Source: Nostoc sp. NMS4
Lineage (GTDB): Bacteria > Cyanobacteriota > Cyanobacteriia > Cyanobacteriales > Nostocaceae
Direction of reading: 5' to 3'
NCBI RefSeq assembly: GCF_017115095.1
Contig: NZ_JABXKI010000037.1
Span: forward strand, 1-41,321
DNA: 41,321 nucleotides
Positions 7,998-16,103 of this stretch are shown here, one piece after another. A program made the position numbers and the translations under genes. Below the pieces are notes generated by a model. The model was not told where the DNA came from and made no database searches. It saw only the letters and a list, made by a program, of their open reading frames with translations. How positions within the stretch are numbered: position 1 is the stretch's first letter; the number at the start of each line of letters is the position of its first letter.

Positions 7998-8411
7998 TTA
8001 AGTTGGCTTGACTACAATCGAATTACCCTCAATTTTGGCGGCGTAGGTTTTCAGGGGGTTTGTTGCTGGGCCTTTTTGCACTTTACCATCGGCTCCATAT
8101 TCCGAACCATGACAGGGACAAGCGAATTTTTTCGCATCAGCTTTCCATGCTACAGTGCAACCTGCGTGAGTACAGGTAGGGTTAACAGCAGTGAGAGTTC
8201 CGGCTTTAGATGTGCCGACTACCAGCACAGGCCCAGCAGGTGAGTTTTTTGCCAGCAATTGACCTGTTTTATCTAAATCTGCCGATGTACCGACTGTTTG
8301 CCAATCTTTAGATGCTGGAGTTGTTTGAGAAGAACAAGCTGCGATCGCTACAGGTAAAGAACTCGCAATCAAACCCAAACCTACCCAATTGATAAAATCA
8401 CGACGTTTCAT
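7998..8411 (-). CDS. Rieske [2Fe-2S] lipoprotein, PetC4-like
   Basis: This 137-residue protein begins with a twin-arginine-like, lipoprotein-type leader (RRDFINW, hydrophobic stretch, then AIAAC with Cys26). It continues with a compact Rieske domain: Cys80-Thr-His82-Ala-Gly-Cys85 and Cys98-Pro-Cys100-His101-Gly-Ser. Cys80/His82 and Cys98/His101 would hold the cluster, and Cys85/Cys100 would form the usual disulfide. It lacks the long transmembrane helix of the main cytochrome b6f Rieske protein (about 180 aa), so it is a small atypical form. From memory, Anabaena has several petC genes, and the fourth (petC4) lies immediately upstream of nirA, as here. It is divergent from nirA and shares the 400-bp regulatory region. 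A role in redox chemistry linked to nitrate use is only inference. Confidence 0.8.
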   Translation of the reverse strand: MKRRDFINWVGLGLIASSLPVAIAACSSQTTPASKDWQTVGTSADLDKTGQLLAKNSPAGPVLVVGTSKAGTLTAVNPTCTHAGCTVAWKADAKKFACPCHGSEYGADGKVQKGPATNPLKTYAAKIEGNSIVVKPT

Positions 8412-8551
8412 AGCTTCTGAAATAATATCTAAGTTTTAGCTAAAATCTGCCACTTAATTTTGGATTTTAGATTAATCTATGGCGATCCAAAATTGCTGCG
8501 GTCATCTCAAACACCGTTGATTAAGGGTTTTGCATCGCTTTCTGACTTTTA

Positions 8552-8585
8552 TGCAAAAAATACATTAAAATATGTAATTTTTGCA
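8552..8585. promoter_or_regulatory. 34-bp dyad upstream of NtcA box, candidate NtcB operator
   Basis: The left arm TGCAAAAAATACAT and the right arm ATGTAATTTTTGCA match in 13 of 14 positions around a 6-bp AT spacer. It ends 16 bp before the NtcA box. LysR proteins bind such interrupted dyads just upstream of the promoter, and TGCA half-sites have been described for NtcB-dependent nirA promoters as I recall. Assignment to NtcB is inference; the dyad itself is plain in the sequence. Confidence 0.6.
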
Positions 8586-8601
8586 ACTTTCTCAAAAAAA
8601 C

Positions 8602-8643
8602 GTAACAATTTATACGATTTTAACAAAAATCTCATCTTAAGTT
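8602..8643 (+). promoter_or_regulatory. NtcA-activated promoter of nirA
   Basis: GTAACAATTTATAC at 8602-8615 matches the NtcA consensus GTA-N8-TAC exactly. TAAGTT at 8638-8643 fits the TAN3T -10 box with 22 bases between, the spacing of class II NtcA promoters. Transcription would begin near 8650, leaving a leader of about 160 nt before nirA. This is the pattern expected for genes used when ammonium is absent. Confidence 0.8.
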
Positions 8644-8811
8644 ATGAGTATCGAAATTGTTACATGAACATTATCTAAACCAGCTTGACAAATTCCCAAG
8701 ATGTAAATGGCGACAAGTTTTCCTTAACTAACCACGGATTTGAAGTTTCGCGTTGGAATGCTCTTGAGTAAAAATAATCAGCCGTAATTAAATATTAAGT
8801 TTTTATTCCCT

Positions 8812-10458
8812 ATGATAGACATCGCAACTACTACTAGTCTCAATAAGTTCGAGAAATTAAAAGCAGAAAAAGATGGACTCACCATCAAGAATGAGATAGA
8901 TAAATTTGCCTCCTTGGGTTGGGAGGCAATGAACGAAACAGATCGCGATCATCGACTCAAATGGGTAGGCGTGTTTTTTCGCCCAGTTACCCCAGGCAAG
9001 TTTATGATGCGGTTGCGGATGCCTAACGGTATTCTTAGCAGCAGTCAGATGCGTGTTTTGGCTGAAGTGGTGCAGCGTTACGGTGATGATGGTTGCGCTG
9101 ATATTACCACGAGACAGAATATCCAATTACGGGGGATCAGAATTGAAGATTTACCAGATATCTTTAATAGATTTCACGCAGTTGGTTTAACCAGCATTCA
9201 GTCAGGAATGGATAACGTTCGCAATATTACAGGCGATCCTGTGGCGGGGTTGGATGCAGATGAGTTGTACGACACGCGAGAGTTGGTACAACAAATTCAA
9301 GATATGCTTACCAACAAAGGCGAAGGGAACCCAGAGTTTAGCAACTTACCACGGAAGTTTAATATTGCGATCGCAGGTGGAAGAGACAATTCAGTTCACG
9401 CTGAAATTAACGATTTAGCCTTTGTGCCAGCATTTAAAAATAGTGCTGAGTGCCGAGTGCTGAGTGCTGAGTCTTTTTCCCACTCAGCACTAGCTCAACG
9501 CCCCGCTACCGCTAACAGCACTCAAGACTCAGCACTCATTTTCGGGTTTAACGTTTTAGTCGGTGGCTTTTTCTCAGCCAAACGTTGTGAAGCGGCGATT
9601 CCTCTAAATGCTTGGGTGGCTCCTGAAGATGTGGTAGCTGTATGTAGAGCCATTTTAGAAGTTTATCGTGACCACGGCTTACGCGCTAATCGCCAAAAAT
9701 CCCGCTTGATGTGGCTAATCGATGAATGGGGTTTCGATAAATTTCGAGCAGAAGTAGAAAGTCGTTTGGGTAAATCATTAATATCCGCAGCCGCAAAAGA
9801 CGAAATCGACTGGGAAAAACGCGACCACATTGGGGTATATAAACAAAAACAACCAGGATTAAATTACGCAGGTTTGAACATTCCTGTCGGTCGCTTGGAT
9901 GCCGAAGGTATGTTTGAAATCGCTCGGATGGCAGAAGTTTACGGCACTGGCGAAATCCGGTTTACAGTTGAGCAAAACATTGTTATTCCCAACATTGCTG
10001 ACTCGCGTTTAGCAACATTTTTAACAGAAACGTTGCTAGAAAGATTTTCCATTAATCCTGGTTTACTGGCGCGATCGCTAGTATCTTGCACAGGTGCAGA
10101 ATTTTGCAACTTTGCCCTGATTGAAACCAAAAACCGCGCCCTAGCAATGATTAAAGTCTTAGAAGAAGAGTTAACCTTCACTAAACCAGTGCGAATTCAC
10201 TGGACAGGTTGCCCCAACTCTTGCGGACAACCCCAAGTTGCAGACATCGGCTTGATGGGAACTAAAACTCGCAAAAATGGCAAAACCCTCGAAGGCGTTG
10301 ACATATATATGGGTGGCAAAGTCGGCAAAGATGCTCATTTGGGAACTTGCATCATCAAAGGCATACCATGCGAAGACTTGCAACCAATATTGCAAGATTT
10401 ACTCATCCAAAAGTTTGGAGCAAAACTCAATAAAGAAGCCCTATTAGTTGGTAACTGA
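8812..10458 (+). CDS. nirA: Ferredoxin-nitrite reductase NirA with in-frame insert
   Basis: This 548-residue enzyme reduces nitrite to ammonium with six electrons from ferredoxin, using siroheme and a [4Fe-4S] cluster. The two ferredoxin-like nitrite/sulfite reductase half-domains are present (RLRMPNGILSSSQMRVLAEV near 65; the second half from about 340). The cluster ligands are Cys426-x5-Cys432 (SCTGAEFC) and Cys467-x3-Cys471 (GCPNSC). Residues about 210-243, between the native-looking AFKN and FGFNVLVGGFF, come from a palindromic repeat. They read SAECRVLSAES, then HSALAQRPATANSTQDSAL, and are not expected in the family; without them the length (about 515) is normal. It is the first gene of the nirA-nrtP-narB group and is driven by the NtcA promoter upstream. 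The reading frame is intact, so the enzyme may still work. Confidence 0.95.
   Translation: MIDIATTTSLNKFEKLKAEKDGLTIKNEIDKFASLGWEAMNETDRDHRLKWVGVFFRPVTPGKFMMRLRMPNGILSSSQMRVLAEVVQRYGDDGCADITTRQNIQLRGIRIEDLPDIFNRFHAVGLTSIQSGMDNVRNITGDPVAGLDADELYDTRELVQQIQDMLTNKGEGNPEFSNLPRKFNIAIAGGRDNSVHAEINDLAFVPAFKNSAECRVLSAESFSHSALAQRPATANSTQDSALIFGFNVLVGGFFSAKRCEAAIPLNAWVAPEDVVAVCRAILEVYRDHGLRANRQKSRLMWLIDEWGFDKFRAEVESRLGKSLISAAAKDEIDWEKRDHIGVYKQKQPGLNYAGLNIPVGRLDAEGMFEIARMAEVYGTGEIRFTVEQNIVIPNIADSRLATFLTETLLERFSINPGLLARSLVSCTGAEFCNFALIETKNRALAMIKVLEEELTFTKPVRIHWTGCPNSCGQPQVADIGLMGTKTRKNGKTLEGVDIYMGGKVGKDAHLGTCIIKGIPCEDLQPILQDLLIQKFGAKLNKEALLVGN
9441..9538. repeat. Palindromic repeat inserted in frame in nirA
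   Basis: The segment starts with AGTGCTGAGTGCCGAGTGC and ends with GACTCAGCACTCA, so the ends are inverted repeats. The inner CAACGCCCCGCTACCGCTAACAG recurs with small changes at about 28291-28318 and 27322-27345. The AGTGCTGAGT ends recur in a gene-free element at 25106-25173, so this is a dispersed repeat and not part of ancestral nirA. No clear target duplication is visible. Confidence 0.8.
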
Positions 10459-10497
10459 TTGGGCATTGGGCGTTAGGAGTGCTGAGTTAGAAGTAGA

Positions 10498-10515
10498 GAC
10501 GCGATTAATCGCGTC
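10498..10515. repeat. Perfect 18-bp palindrome between nirA and nrtP
   Basis: GACGCGATTAATCGCGTC is flanked by AGTAGA and TGTACA. It is a dispersed palindrome common in cyanobacterial intergenic DNA. A stem of 9 bp with no loop and no T-run makes a terminator unlikely. The surrounding 10460-10620 is repeat-rich (AGTGCTGAGTTAG; CTTGTCTCCCTTGTCTCC). Confidence 0.65.
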
Positions 10516-10623
10516 TGTACAAGAGTAAGAGTTAGGAGTTTTGTTTATCTCCTTGTCCCCTTGTCTCCCTTGTCTCCCTCGTCTTCCTCATCTCCGTCAC
10601 TTCATTTAATTACAAAGATTGGA

Positions 10624-12120
10624 ATGCTTAAAAACTTATTTTCATTTAGCGATCGCTACCGCATCTTACATCAAACTTGGTTTGCTTTCTTTCTCACCTT
10701 TGTTTGTTGGTTTAACTTTGCACCCTTTGCTACAACCATTGGCAGAGAGCTACATTTAGCGCCAGAGCAAATTAAAACTTTAGGTATCTGTAACCTCGCC
10801 CTCACAATTCCTGCACGGCTAATTATTGGGATGCTTCTGGATCGTTTTGGCCCCAGAATCACCTACTCAATATTGCTGATGTTTACGGTTATTCCTTGTT
10901 TGGCGACGGCGCTAGCGCAAGATTTTAATCAACTAGTTATCAGTCGTTTGCTGATGGGAATTGTCGGCTCTGGGTTTGTGGTGGGTATCCGCATGGTGGC
11001 AGAATGGTTCCAGCCGAAGGAGATGGGAATTGCTCAAGGCATTTACGGCGGTTGGGGAAACTTTGGAGCTTTTGGTGCAGAATTTGCCTTACCGATGATT
11101 GCAGTTTCTACCAGCTTTTTCGCTGGTGGTGCTTCTAACTGGCGGTTTGCGATCGCATTTACAGGAATTATTGCAGCTATCTACGGCGTAATTTATTACA
11201 ACAGCGTCCAAGATACGCCCGCAGGTAAAGTTTACAAGAAACCTAATAAAAATGGTTCTCTAGAAGTGACCAGTATTAAAAGCTTCTGGGCGATGATTGT
11301 CTCGAATTTTGGTTTGATTTTCGCCTTGGGTTTATTAGCTTGGCGCTTGGAACAAAAGAAAATTCACTTCTTAACTTTGAGCCAAATGTATCTTACTTGG
11401 TTGCTATTAGCGGGATTATTTGCTTACCAAAGTTACAAAGCTTGGGAAGTAAACCGAGAATTGCTAATTGGTAAGAAAACTTATGCTCCATCTGAACGCT
11501 TTCAATTTGGTCAAGTAGCTTTACTTGAATTCACTTACATAACTAGCTTTGGCAGCGAACTTGCAGTTGTTTCCATGCTCCCAGCATTCTTTGAAAAAAC
11601 TTTTGCTTTAGAGCATGTTATCGCTGGGATGATTGCCGCTAGCTATCCCTTTTTAAATTTGGTTTCTCGTCCCAGTGGTGGCTTAATTTCTGATAAATTT
11701 AGCTCCCGAAAGTGGACAATGACAATTATCAGTGCTGGCATTGGTGTTAGTTATTTGATGGCACATTTTATTAATAGTAGCTGGCCGATTCCAGCTGCGA
11801 TCGCAGTTACAATGTTTGCCGCTTACTTTGCCCAAGCTGGCTGCGGTGCGACTTACAGCATTGTCCCCCTAATTAAGAAAGAAGCTACTGGACAAATTGC
11901 CGGAAATGTGGGAGCTTACGGTAATTTTGGCGGCGTAGTTTACCTGACAATTTTTAGCTTAACCGACGCTCCAACCCTGTTTTCTACAATGGGTTTAGCT
12001 GCTTTAGTCTGCGCCTTTATGTGTGCCTTTTTCCTCAAAGAACCAAAAGGTTCCTTTGCGGCTGCATCTGAAGGTGAATTAGCAGAAACCCCAGCAAACA
12101 TATTGTTAACTGAAGAATAA
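10624..12120 (+). CDS. nrtP: NrtP, MFS nitrate/nitrite transporter
   Basis: This 498-residue membrane protein of the major facilitator superfamily belongs to the nitrate/nitrite porter (NNP) family. It has twelve hydrophobic segments, the MFS motif GMLLDRFGPR after the second helix, and both nitrate signatures: GGWGNFGAF (about residue 141) and GAYGNFGGV (about 431). A cytoplasmic loop containing WRLEQKKIHF separates the helix bundles. It imports nitrate and nitrite across the cytoplasmic membrane for NarB and NirA. The frame is open back to a TTG at 10561, but that part is CTTGTCTCCC repeat; I take the ATG at 10624 (MLKNLFSFSDRY). The gene follows nirA by 165 bp and is probably in the same transcription unit. 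This porter type replaces the ABC transporter NrtABCD found at the same place in Anabaena. Confidence 0.93.
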   Translation: MLKNLFSFSDRYRILHQTWFAFFLTFVCWFNFAPFATTIGRELHLAPEQIKTLGICNLALTIPARLIIGMLLDRFGPRITYSILLMFTVIPCLATALAQDFNQLVISRLLMGIVGSGFVVGIRMVAEWFQPKEMGIAQGIYGGWGNFGAFGAEFALPMIAVSTSFFAGGASNWRFAIAFTGIIAAIYGVIYYNSVQDTPAGKVYKKPNKNGSLEVTSIKSFWAMIVSNFGLIFALGLLAWRLEQKKIHFLTLSQMYLTWLLLAGLFAYQSYKAWEVNRELLIGKKTYAPSERFQFGQVALLEFTYITSFGSELAVVSMLPAFFEKTFALEHVIAGMIAASYPFLNLVSRPSGGLISDKFSSRKWTMTIISAGIGVSYLMAHFINSSWPIPAAIAVTMFAAYFAQAGCGATYSIVPLIKKEATGQIAGNVGAYGNFGGVVYLTIFSLTDAPTLFSTMGLAALVCAFMCAFFLKEPKGSFAAASEGELAETPANILLTEE

Positions 12121-12175
12121 TCAACTCAAAGATAAATTAGTGAAATTAACTCTAGCCCTTCTCTCTTGAGTGTAA

Positions 12176-12266
12176 TAAGCTAATCGGCATTTAAGTTGCA
12201 TAAAAGCAGGGCTGAAGCCCTTACTAAAAGCGAATCATTCTGGAAAAATGAATGACGATTAGCTTA
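12176..12266. repeat. 91-bp inverted-repeat element, TAAGCTAATCG ends
   Basis: The left end TAAGCTAATCGGCATT and the right end AATGACGATTAGCTTA pair at 15 of 16 positions. The middle contains a smaller hairpin, GGGCTGAAGCCC. It is a MITE-like or REP-like element between nrtP and narB with no coding capacity. Confidence 0.7.
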
Positions 12267-12314
12267 CAGACCCTAGCATTGGTGAGTAAGATTCAAAGCC
12301 TCTCCTAAAAGGAG

Positions 12315-12447
12315 CTACGGTGTACACACAAGTCAAATTACCCCCCTTATAAAAAGAAATCTAGTTCCCTCCCCTTTGCAAGGGGAGGGTTAGGGTGGGG
12401 TAAAACCTTAGTTAATCAGCTATTTCAGACTTGTGTGTACACCGTAG
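12315..12447. mobile_element. MITE family A, copy 1 (133 bp)
   Basis: The terminal inverted repeats are CTACGGTGTACACACAAGTC and GACTTGTGTGTACACCGTAG, perfect over 18 bp or more. An 11-bp direct repeat CCTAAAAGGAG flanks both ends exactly (12304-12314 and 12448-12458), the expected target duplication. The inside carries CCCTCCCCTTTGCAAGGGGAGGG, shared with copy 2. There is no transposase, so it is non-autonomous. It lies in the leader between nrtP and narB. Confidence 0.9.
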
Positions 12448-12533
12448 CCTAAAAGGAGAGAGCAATGGAAGTGAGGTCAAAATGTATTGCTTCCATTCGA
12501 GAAAGGCTATATCAAAATTCATGAAAATCTCTT

Positions 12534-12573
12534 TTTCTTCTCTCTGCGCTCTCTGCGTCTCTGCGGTTCGATA
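12534..12573. repeat. Dispersed repeat TCTCTGCGCTCTCTGCGTCT
   Basis: A TTCTCTCTGCGCTCTCTGCG run followed by TCTCTGCGGTTCGAT lies about 90 bp before narB. Similar sequence appears at about 35372-35405 and, inverted, at about 36983-37013. No function can be assigned. Confidence 0.55.
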
Positions 12574-12660
12574 AAAAGCTTTTTGCATAACATACAAATT
12601 CCTCAAACACTCGCTACATCTGAGGTTGCCCAATCAAAATAACAAAATGCTACAACTGCC

Positions 12661-14886
12661 ATGAGTGAATTTACTAAAACTCTCTGTCCCTACTGTGGTG
12701 TTGGCTGTGGTTTAGAAGTTTCACCTCCAGCGCAACTTGGCAAAGCAACTAATCGAGATGGCCAAGGAAATCCCATTTGGCGGGTGCGGGGCGACAAAGC
12801 CCATCCATCTAGTAAGGGAATGGTTTGCGTTAAAGGCGCAACGATCGCAGAATCTTTAGATAAAAATAGATTACATTACCCAATGGTGCGCGACTCATTA
12901 GATCAAGAGTTTCGCCGCGTTAGTTGGGATGAAGCTTTCGATTTGATCGCCAAACGCATTCAAACCGTGCTACTCACCCAAGGGTCAGAAGCTTTATGTA
13001 TGTACGGTTCCGGTCAGTTTCAAACCGAGGATTATTACATAGCCCAGAAACTCATGAAAGGCTGTTTGGGTACTAATAATTTTGATGCCAACTCACGTTT
13101 ATGTATGTCTAGTGCTGTGTCTGGGTACATTCAAAGCTTTGGCTCAGATGGGCCGCCCTGCTGTTACGATGACCTAGAATTAACTGACTGTGCATTTTTA
13201 ATTGGTACTAATACGGCTGAATGTCACCCCATCGTTTTCAATCGGCTGGAGAAATATCACAAAAAGAATCGCAAAGTCAAAATGATTGTGGTCGATCCCC
13301 GTCGCACACCAACCGCAGAAGCTGCTGATTTGCATTTAGCCATTCGTCCCGGTACAGATATCGACTTATTGAACGGCATCGCCCACTTGTTGATGCGCTG
13401 GCACTACATTGATGCGATATTCATAGATGAGTGTACCAGCAACTTTCCGGCTTATGCTGAAATAATTCGCCACTCTCCGCCCGAAGTAGTGGCTCGTCAA
13501 TGTGGAATCAGTATTGAAGATTTAGAAACAGCAGCACATTACTGGGGTAAATCTGAGCGGGTACTGTCTTTGTGGTCAATGGGTGTAAATCAATCCTCAG
13601 AAGGGACGGCTAAGGTTAGAACTATCATTAACCTCCACCTGATGACTGGACAGATTGGCAAACCTGGGGCTGGCCCTTTTTCCCTCACTGGTCAACCCAA
13701 CGCGATGGGAGGACGGGAAGTTGGAGGTTTGGCCAATTTATTACCAGGTTATCGGACGGTGAAAGATCCCCAGCACCGTGCAGAAATTGAGCAGTTTTGG
13801 GGACTCCAACCGGGACAAATTTCGCCCAATCCCGGTTTGACTGCTTGGGATATGATTACTGAGTTAGAAAATGACGCTGTAGAGTTACTGTGGATTGCAG
13901 CTACTAATCCAGCTGTGAGTATGCCAGATTTAGAGCGGACTAAAAAGGCGTTGTTGCGATCGCCTTTCACTATTTACCAAGACGCTTATTATCCCACAGA
14001 AACCTCTGCCTACGCTCACGTTTTGCTACCAGCAGCCCAGTGGGGTGAAAAAACTGGTGTGATGACAAATTCCGAACGGGTGGTAACTCTGTGTTCAGCC
14101 TTCCGCCAACCGCCAAGAGAAGCGAAAGCAGATTGGGAAATTTTTGCAGAAGTTGGACGCAGATTAGGTTTTGAGAAAGAATTCGCCTTTGCTAACTCTG
14201 CTGAAGTTTATGCTGAGTTTGTCCAACTAACTAAAAACCGCCCCTGCGAGATGACAGGTATCAGTCACGCGCAATTACAAGCAGAAGGCCCGACTCAATG
14301 GCCTCATCCAGAAGAGAGCAGGGGGAGCAGAGGAGCAGGGGAAGCAGGGGGAGAAGCATCTGCAAATTGCTCTGGGAAACGATTATACACCAATCTCCGC
14401 TTTCACACTCCTGACGGACGCGCTCGATTTGGGGCATATTATTCCAAGGGATTGGCAGAACCACCAGACCCCGATTATCCGTTTGTGCTAACTAATGGAC
14501 GACTTTACGGACACTGGCATACGCAGACACGCACCGGTCGAGTTGAAAAAATTTGCAAAATGCATCCCCAACCATTTATCGAAATTCATCCCCGTGATGC
14601 TGCTAAGTTAGGTATTGTAGATAACCAGTGTGTAGAAGTGCGATCGCGTCGCGGTCAAGCAAAGTTTCCTGCTAAAGTAACAAAAGCGATCGCACCTGGT
14701 ACAGTTTTTGTCCCCATGCACTGGGGTTCCCTGTGGGCAGACAATGCCGAAGCTAACGCCCTCACCCATCCAGAATCGTGCCCCGATTCGTTGCAACCAG
14801 AATTAAAAGCCTGTGCGGTGCAGTTGATACCAATTTTGGTGGAAGTTCCCATCAAAAATCATCAACTCCAATCCTTACAATGGTAA
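12661..14886 (+). CDS. narB: Ferredoxin-nitrate reductase NarB
   Basis: This 741-residue molybdopterin oxidoreductase reduces nitrate to nitrite with electrons from ferredoxin. The N-terminal [4Fe-4S] ligands are Cys9-x2-Cys12-x3-Cys16-x39-Cys56 ([13 protein letters not shown]). The probable Mo-ligating Cys148 sits in SRLCMSSAV, as in NapA/NarB enzymes. The C-terminal molybdopterin-binding domain includes [19 protein letters not shown] and FVPMHWG. Residues about 551-570 ([17 protein letters not shown]) are encoded by a purine-rich repeat and look like an insert in a variable loop before [19 protein letters not shown]. The 540-bp gap after nrtP is filled with repeats, so an own promoter cannot be excluded. 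With nirA and nrtP this completes uptake and reduction of nitrate to ammonium. Confidence 0.95.
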   Translation: MSEFTKTLCPYCGVGCGLEVSPPAQLGKATNRDGQGNPIWRVRGDKAHPSSKGMVCVKGATIAESLDKNRLHYPMVRDSLDQEFRRVSWDEAFDLIAKRIQTVLLTQGSEALCMYGSGQFQTEDYYIAQKLMKGCLGTNNFDANSRLCMSSAVSGYIQSFGSDGPPCCYDDLELTDCAFLIGTNTAECHPIVFNRLEKYHKKNRKVKMIVVDPRRTPTAEAADLHLAIRPGTDIDLLNGIAHLLMRWHYIDAIFIDECTSNFPAYAEIIRHSPPEVVARQCGISIEDLETAAHYWGKSERVLSLWSMGVNQSSEGTAKVRTIINLHLMTGQIGKPGAGPFSLTGQPNAMGGREVGGLANLLPGYRTVKDPQHRAEIEQFWGLQPGQISPNPGLTAWDMITELENDAVELLWIAATNPAVSMPDLERTKKALLRSPFTIYQDAYYPTETSAYAHVLLPAAQWGEKTGVMTNSERVVTLCSAFRQPPREAKADWEIFAEVGRRLGFEKEFAFANSAEVYAEFVQLTKNRPCEMTGISHAQLQAEGPTQWPHPEESRGSRGAGEAGGEASANCSGKRLYTNLRFHTPDGRARFGAYYSKGLAEPPDPDYPFVLTNGRLYGHWHTQTRTGRVEKICKMHPQPFIEIHPRDAAKLGIVDNQCVEVRSRRGQAKFPAKVTKAIAPGTVFVPMHWGSLWADNAEANALTHPESCPDSLQPELKACAVQLIPILVEVPIKNHQLQSLQW
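14311..14370. repeat. Purine-rich GAGCAGGGG repeat inside narB
   Basis: The run consists of imperfect copies of GGGGAGCAGAGGAGCAGGGG and GAAGCAGGGGGAGAAGC. The same kind of sequence (GGAAGCAGGGGAAGCAGAG) lies in gene-free DNA at 27211-27271, so it is a dispersed low-complexity repeat read through in frame. Confidence 0.75.
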
Positions 14887-15497
14887 GCTGCAAAGTGTCG
14901 CTCCAAAGCGATAATTTATAACCAGCAATAGGTAATTTCGTCAATAATCAATAGTCAATAGTTATTATCAGTTTTTATGACTCTCTAATTTTGACTGTTG
15001 CCAATTACTATATCTAAAGAAGTAAATTGTTAGTAACAAAGAGATTTACTAGACTTAATTTTAGCAATGGATAAATAATAAAAAATAGTTAGAAAACTTA
15101 CAAAGCATAGCAAGGAATGGCACTAAGTTAAGACACAGCCCTTGCCCTGACTGGTTCCCAGCCTGGAGGCTGGGAGGCTCTGCCTCCAGTGGCTTAATGC
15201 TACGGTGTACACAAAAATCGAATTACCCCCCTTAATCCCCCGGATGCATTGGGGGAAGACTGGAAATCTAGTTCCCTCCCCTTTGCAAGGGGAGGGTTAG
15301 GGTGGGGTAAAACCTTGGTTAATCAGCTATTTCAGACTTGTGTGTACACCGTAGGTGACTTAATGAGAGGCAGCAGCCCTCTCGTAATACGTTCCCATCC
15401 TCCAGGCTGGGAACGAGGTAACACAAGACTTTGGGCTTTTAACAAGCGTGCCATTCGCATCAGCAAGTAATCTTTTTCCAATCCTCTAGATTTATCT
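14887..15497. other. Intergenic, nested repeats
   Basis: About 610 bp with no gene. 14887-15130 is plain AT-rich DNA. 15140-15420 holds a TTCCCAGCCTGGAGGCTGGG hairpin repeat, itself split by MITE A copy 2 (see findings). The short frame across 15249-15470 consists only of repeat sequence. Confidence 0.7.
15200..15354. mobile_element. MITE family A, copy 2 (155 bp)
   Basis: It begins CTACGGTGTACACAAAAATC and ends GACTTGTGTGTACACCGTAG. Flanking direct repeats are GTGGCTTAATG (15189-15199) and GTGACTTAATG (15355-15365), 10 of 11 identical. The right 85 bp is almost identical to copy 1. It is inserted in the middle of another palindromic repeat. Confidence 0.9.
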
Positions 15498-15530
15498 ATG
15501 GGATTTTATTTTAAAATCGGGTGCAGCATT

Positions 15531-15989
15531 ATGAAAAAGTTACTCAGGGAAATTTTAAGAGCTACCAAAGACGAGAACTTCATGCACATCATTGAAAACA
15601 TAGAAGTGCTAGTTTCTAAAGTTCTATCTATTTTCATGGTAATTGTAATTTTGGTAGCAATTACAGATTTAGGAATATTTATTTTCAAAGAATTATTTAC
15701 AATCCCTTATGGGAAGTTTAACACAACACTGTATAAGGTTTTTGGTTTATTTTTAAATATTTTAATTGCCTTAGAAATCTTAGAGAATATTACAGCCTAT
15801 TTACGAAGACACGTTTTTCAAGTTGAATTAGTTATTGTCACTTCTTTAATTGCTGTTGCCAGAAAAATTATTATTCTTGACCTAGAAAAAATTGGAGGTC
15901 TTGATATAATCGGTCTAGGTGTAGCTATTCTTTCCTTATCGATTAGTTATTTGATAATTCGTTCCAGTAATTCCAAAGATGCAAGTTAA
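15531..15989 (+). CDS. PsiE-like four-helix membrane protein
   Basis: This 152-residue membrane protein has four hydrophobic segments (about IFMVIVILVAITDLGIFIF, FGLFLNILIALEIL, VELVIVTSLIAVARKIIIL and GLGVAILSLSISYLII). The layout and the LRR/ARKIIILDLEK region resemble the PsiE family (phosphate-starvation-inducible E), whose biochemical role is unknown. I take the ATG at 15531 (MKKLLREIL); an in-frame ATG at 15498 would add 11 residues, and neither has a strong ribosome site. In Anabaena a small gene of unknown function lies between narB and narM and can be co-transcribed with the nirA operon; this gene is in the same position, but whether it is the same gene cannot be judged here. Confidence 0.75.
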   Translation: MKKLLREILRATKDENFMHIIENIEVLVSKVLSIFMVIVILVAITDLGIFIFKELFTIPYGKFNTTLYKVFGLFLNILIALEILENITAYLRRHVFQVELVIVTSLIAVARKIIILDLEKIGGLDIIGLGVAILSLSISYLIIRSSNSKDAS

Positions 15990-16103
15990 GATAATTTGTA
16001 ATTCGTAATTCGTAATGGGGATCTATACCCCGCCACAAAACTTGCCGCTACTCCCGATTGCCCATTCCTCATCCTCACCCATCAACTTTGGGTTTGTCCA
16101 ACA

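Larger units (their letters stand above)
8412..8811. other. Divergent regulatory region between Rieske gene and nirA
   Basis: This 400-bp AT-rich stretch holds the NtcA-type promoter of nirA and the dyad described separately. A short plus-strand frame at 8460-8678 has no codon or motif support and covers the regulatory sites. Confidence 0.7.

Noticed and set aside
7845-8243. A 132-codon plus-strand frame
   Set aside because: It overlaps the Rieske gene on the other strand, which has clear cluster-binding motifs; this frame has no motif.
8460-8678. A 72-codon plus-strand frame upstream of nirA
   Set aside because: It spans the NtcA box and dyad, with AT-rich composition and no ribosome site.
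10498-10515. The nirA-nrtP palindrome as a terminator
   Set aside because: Perfect palindrome without loop and without a following T-run; a dispersed repeat is a better explanation, and nrtP is expected to be co-transcribed with nirA.
12412-12633. A 73-codon minus-strand frame before narB
   Set aside because: It is made of MITE and CTCTGCG repeat sequence, opposite to the operon, with no motif.
15249-15470. A 73-codon plus-strand frame after narB
   Set aside because: It consists of MITE A copy 2 and the split hairpin repeat only.
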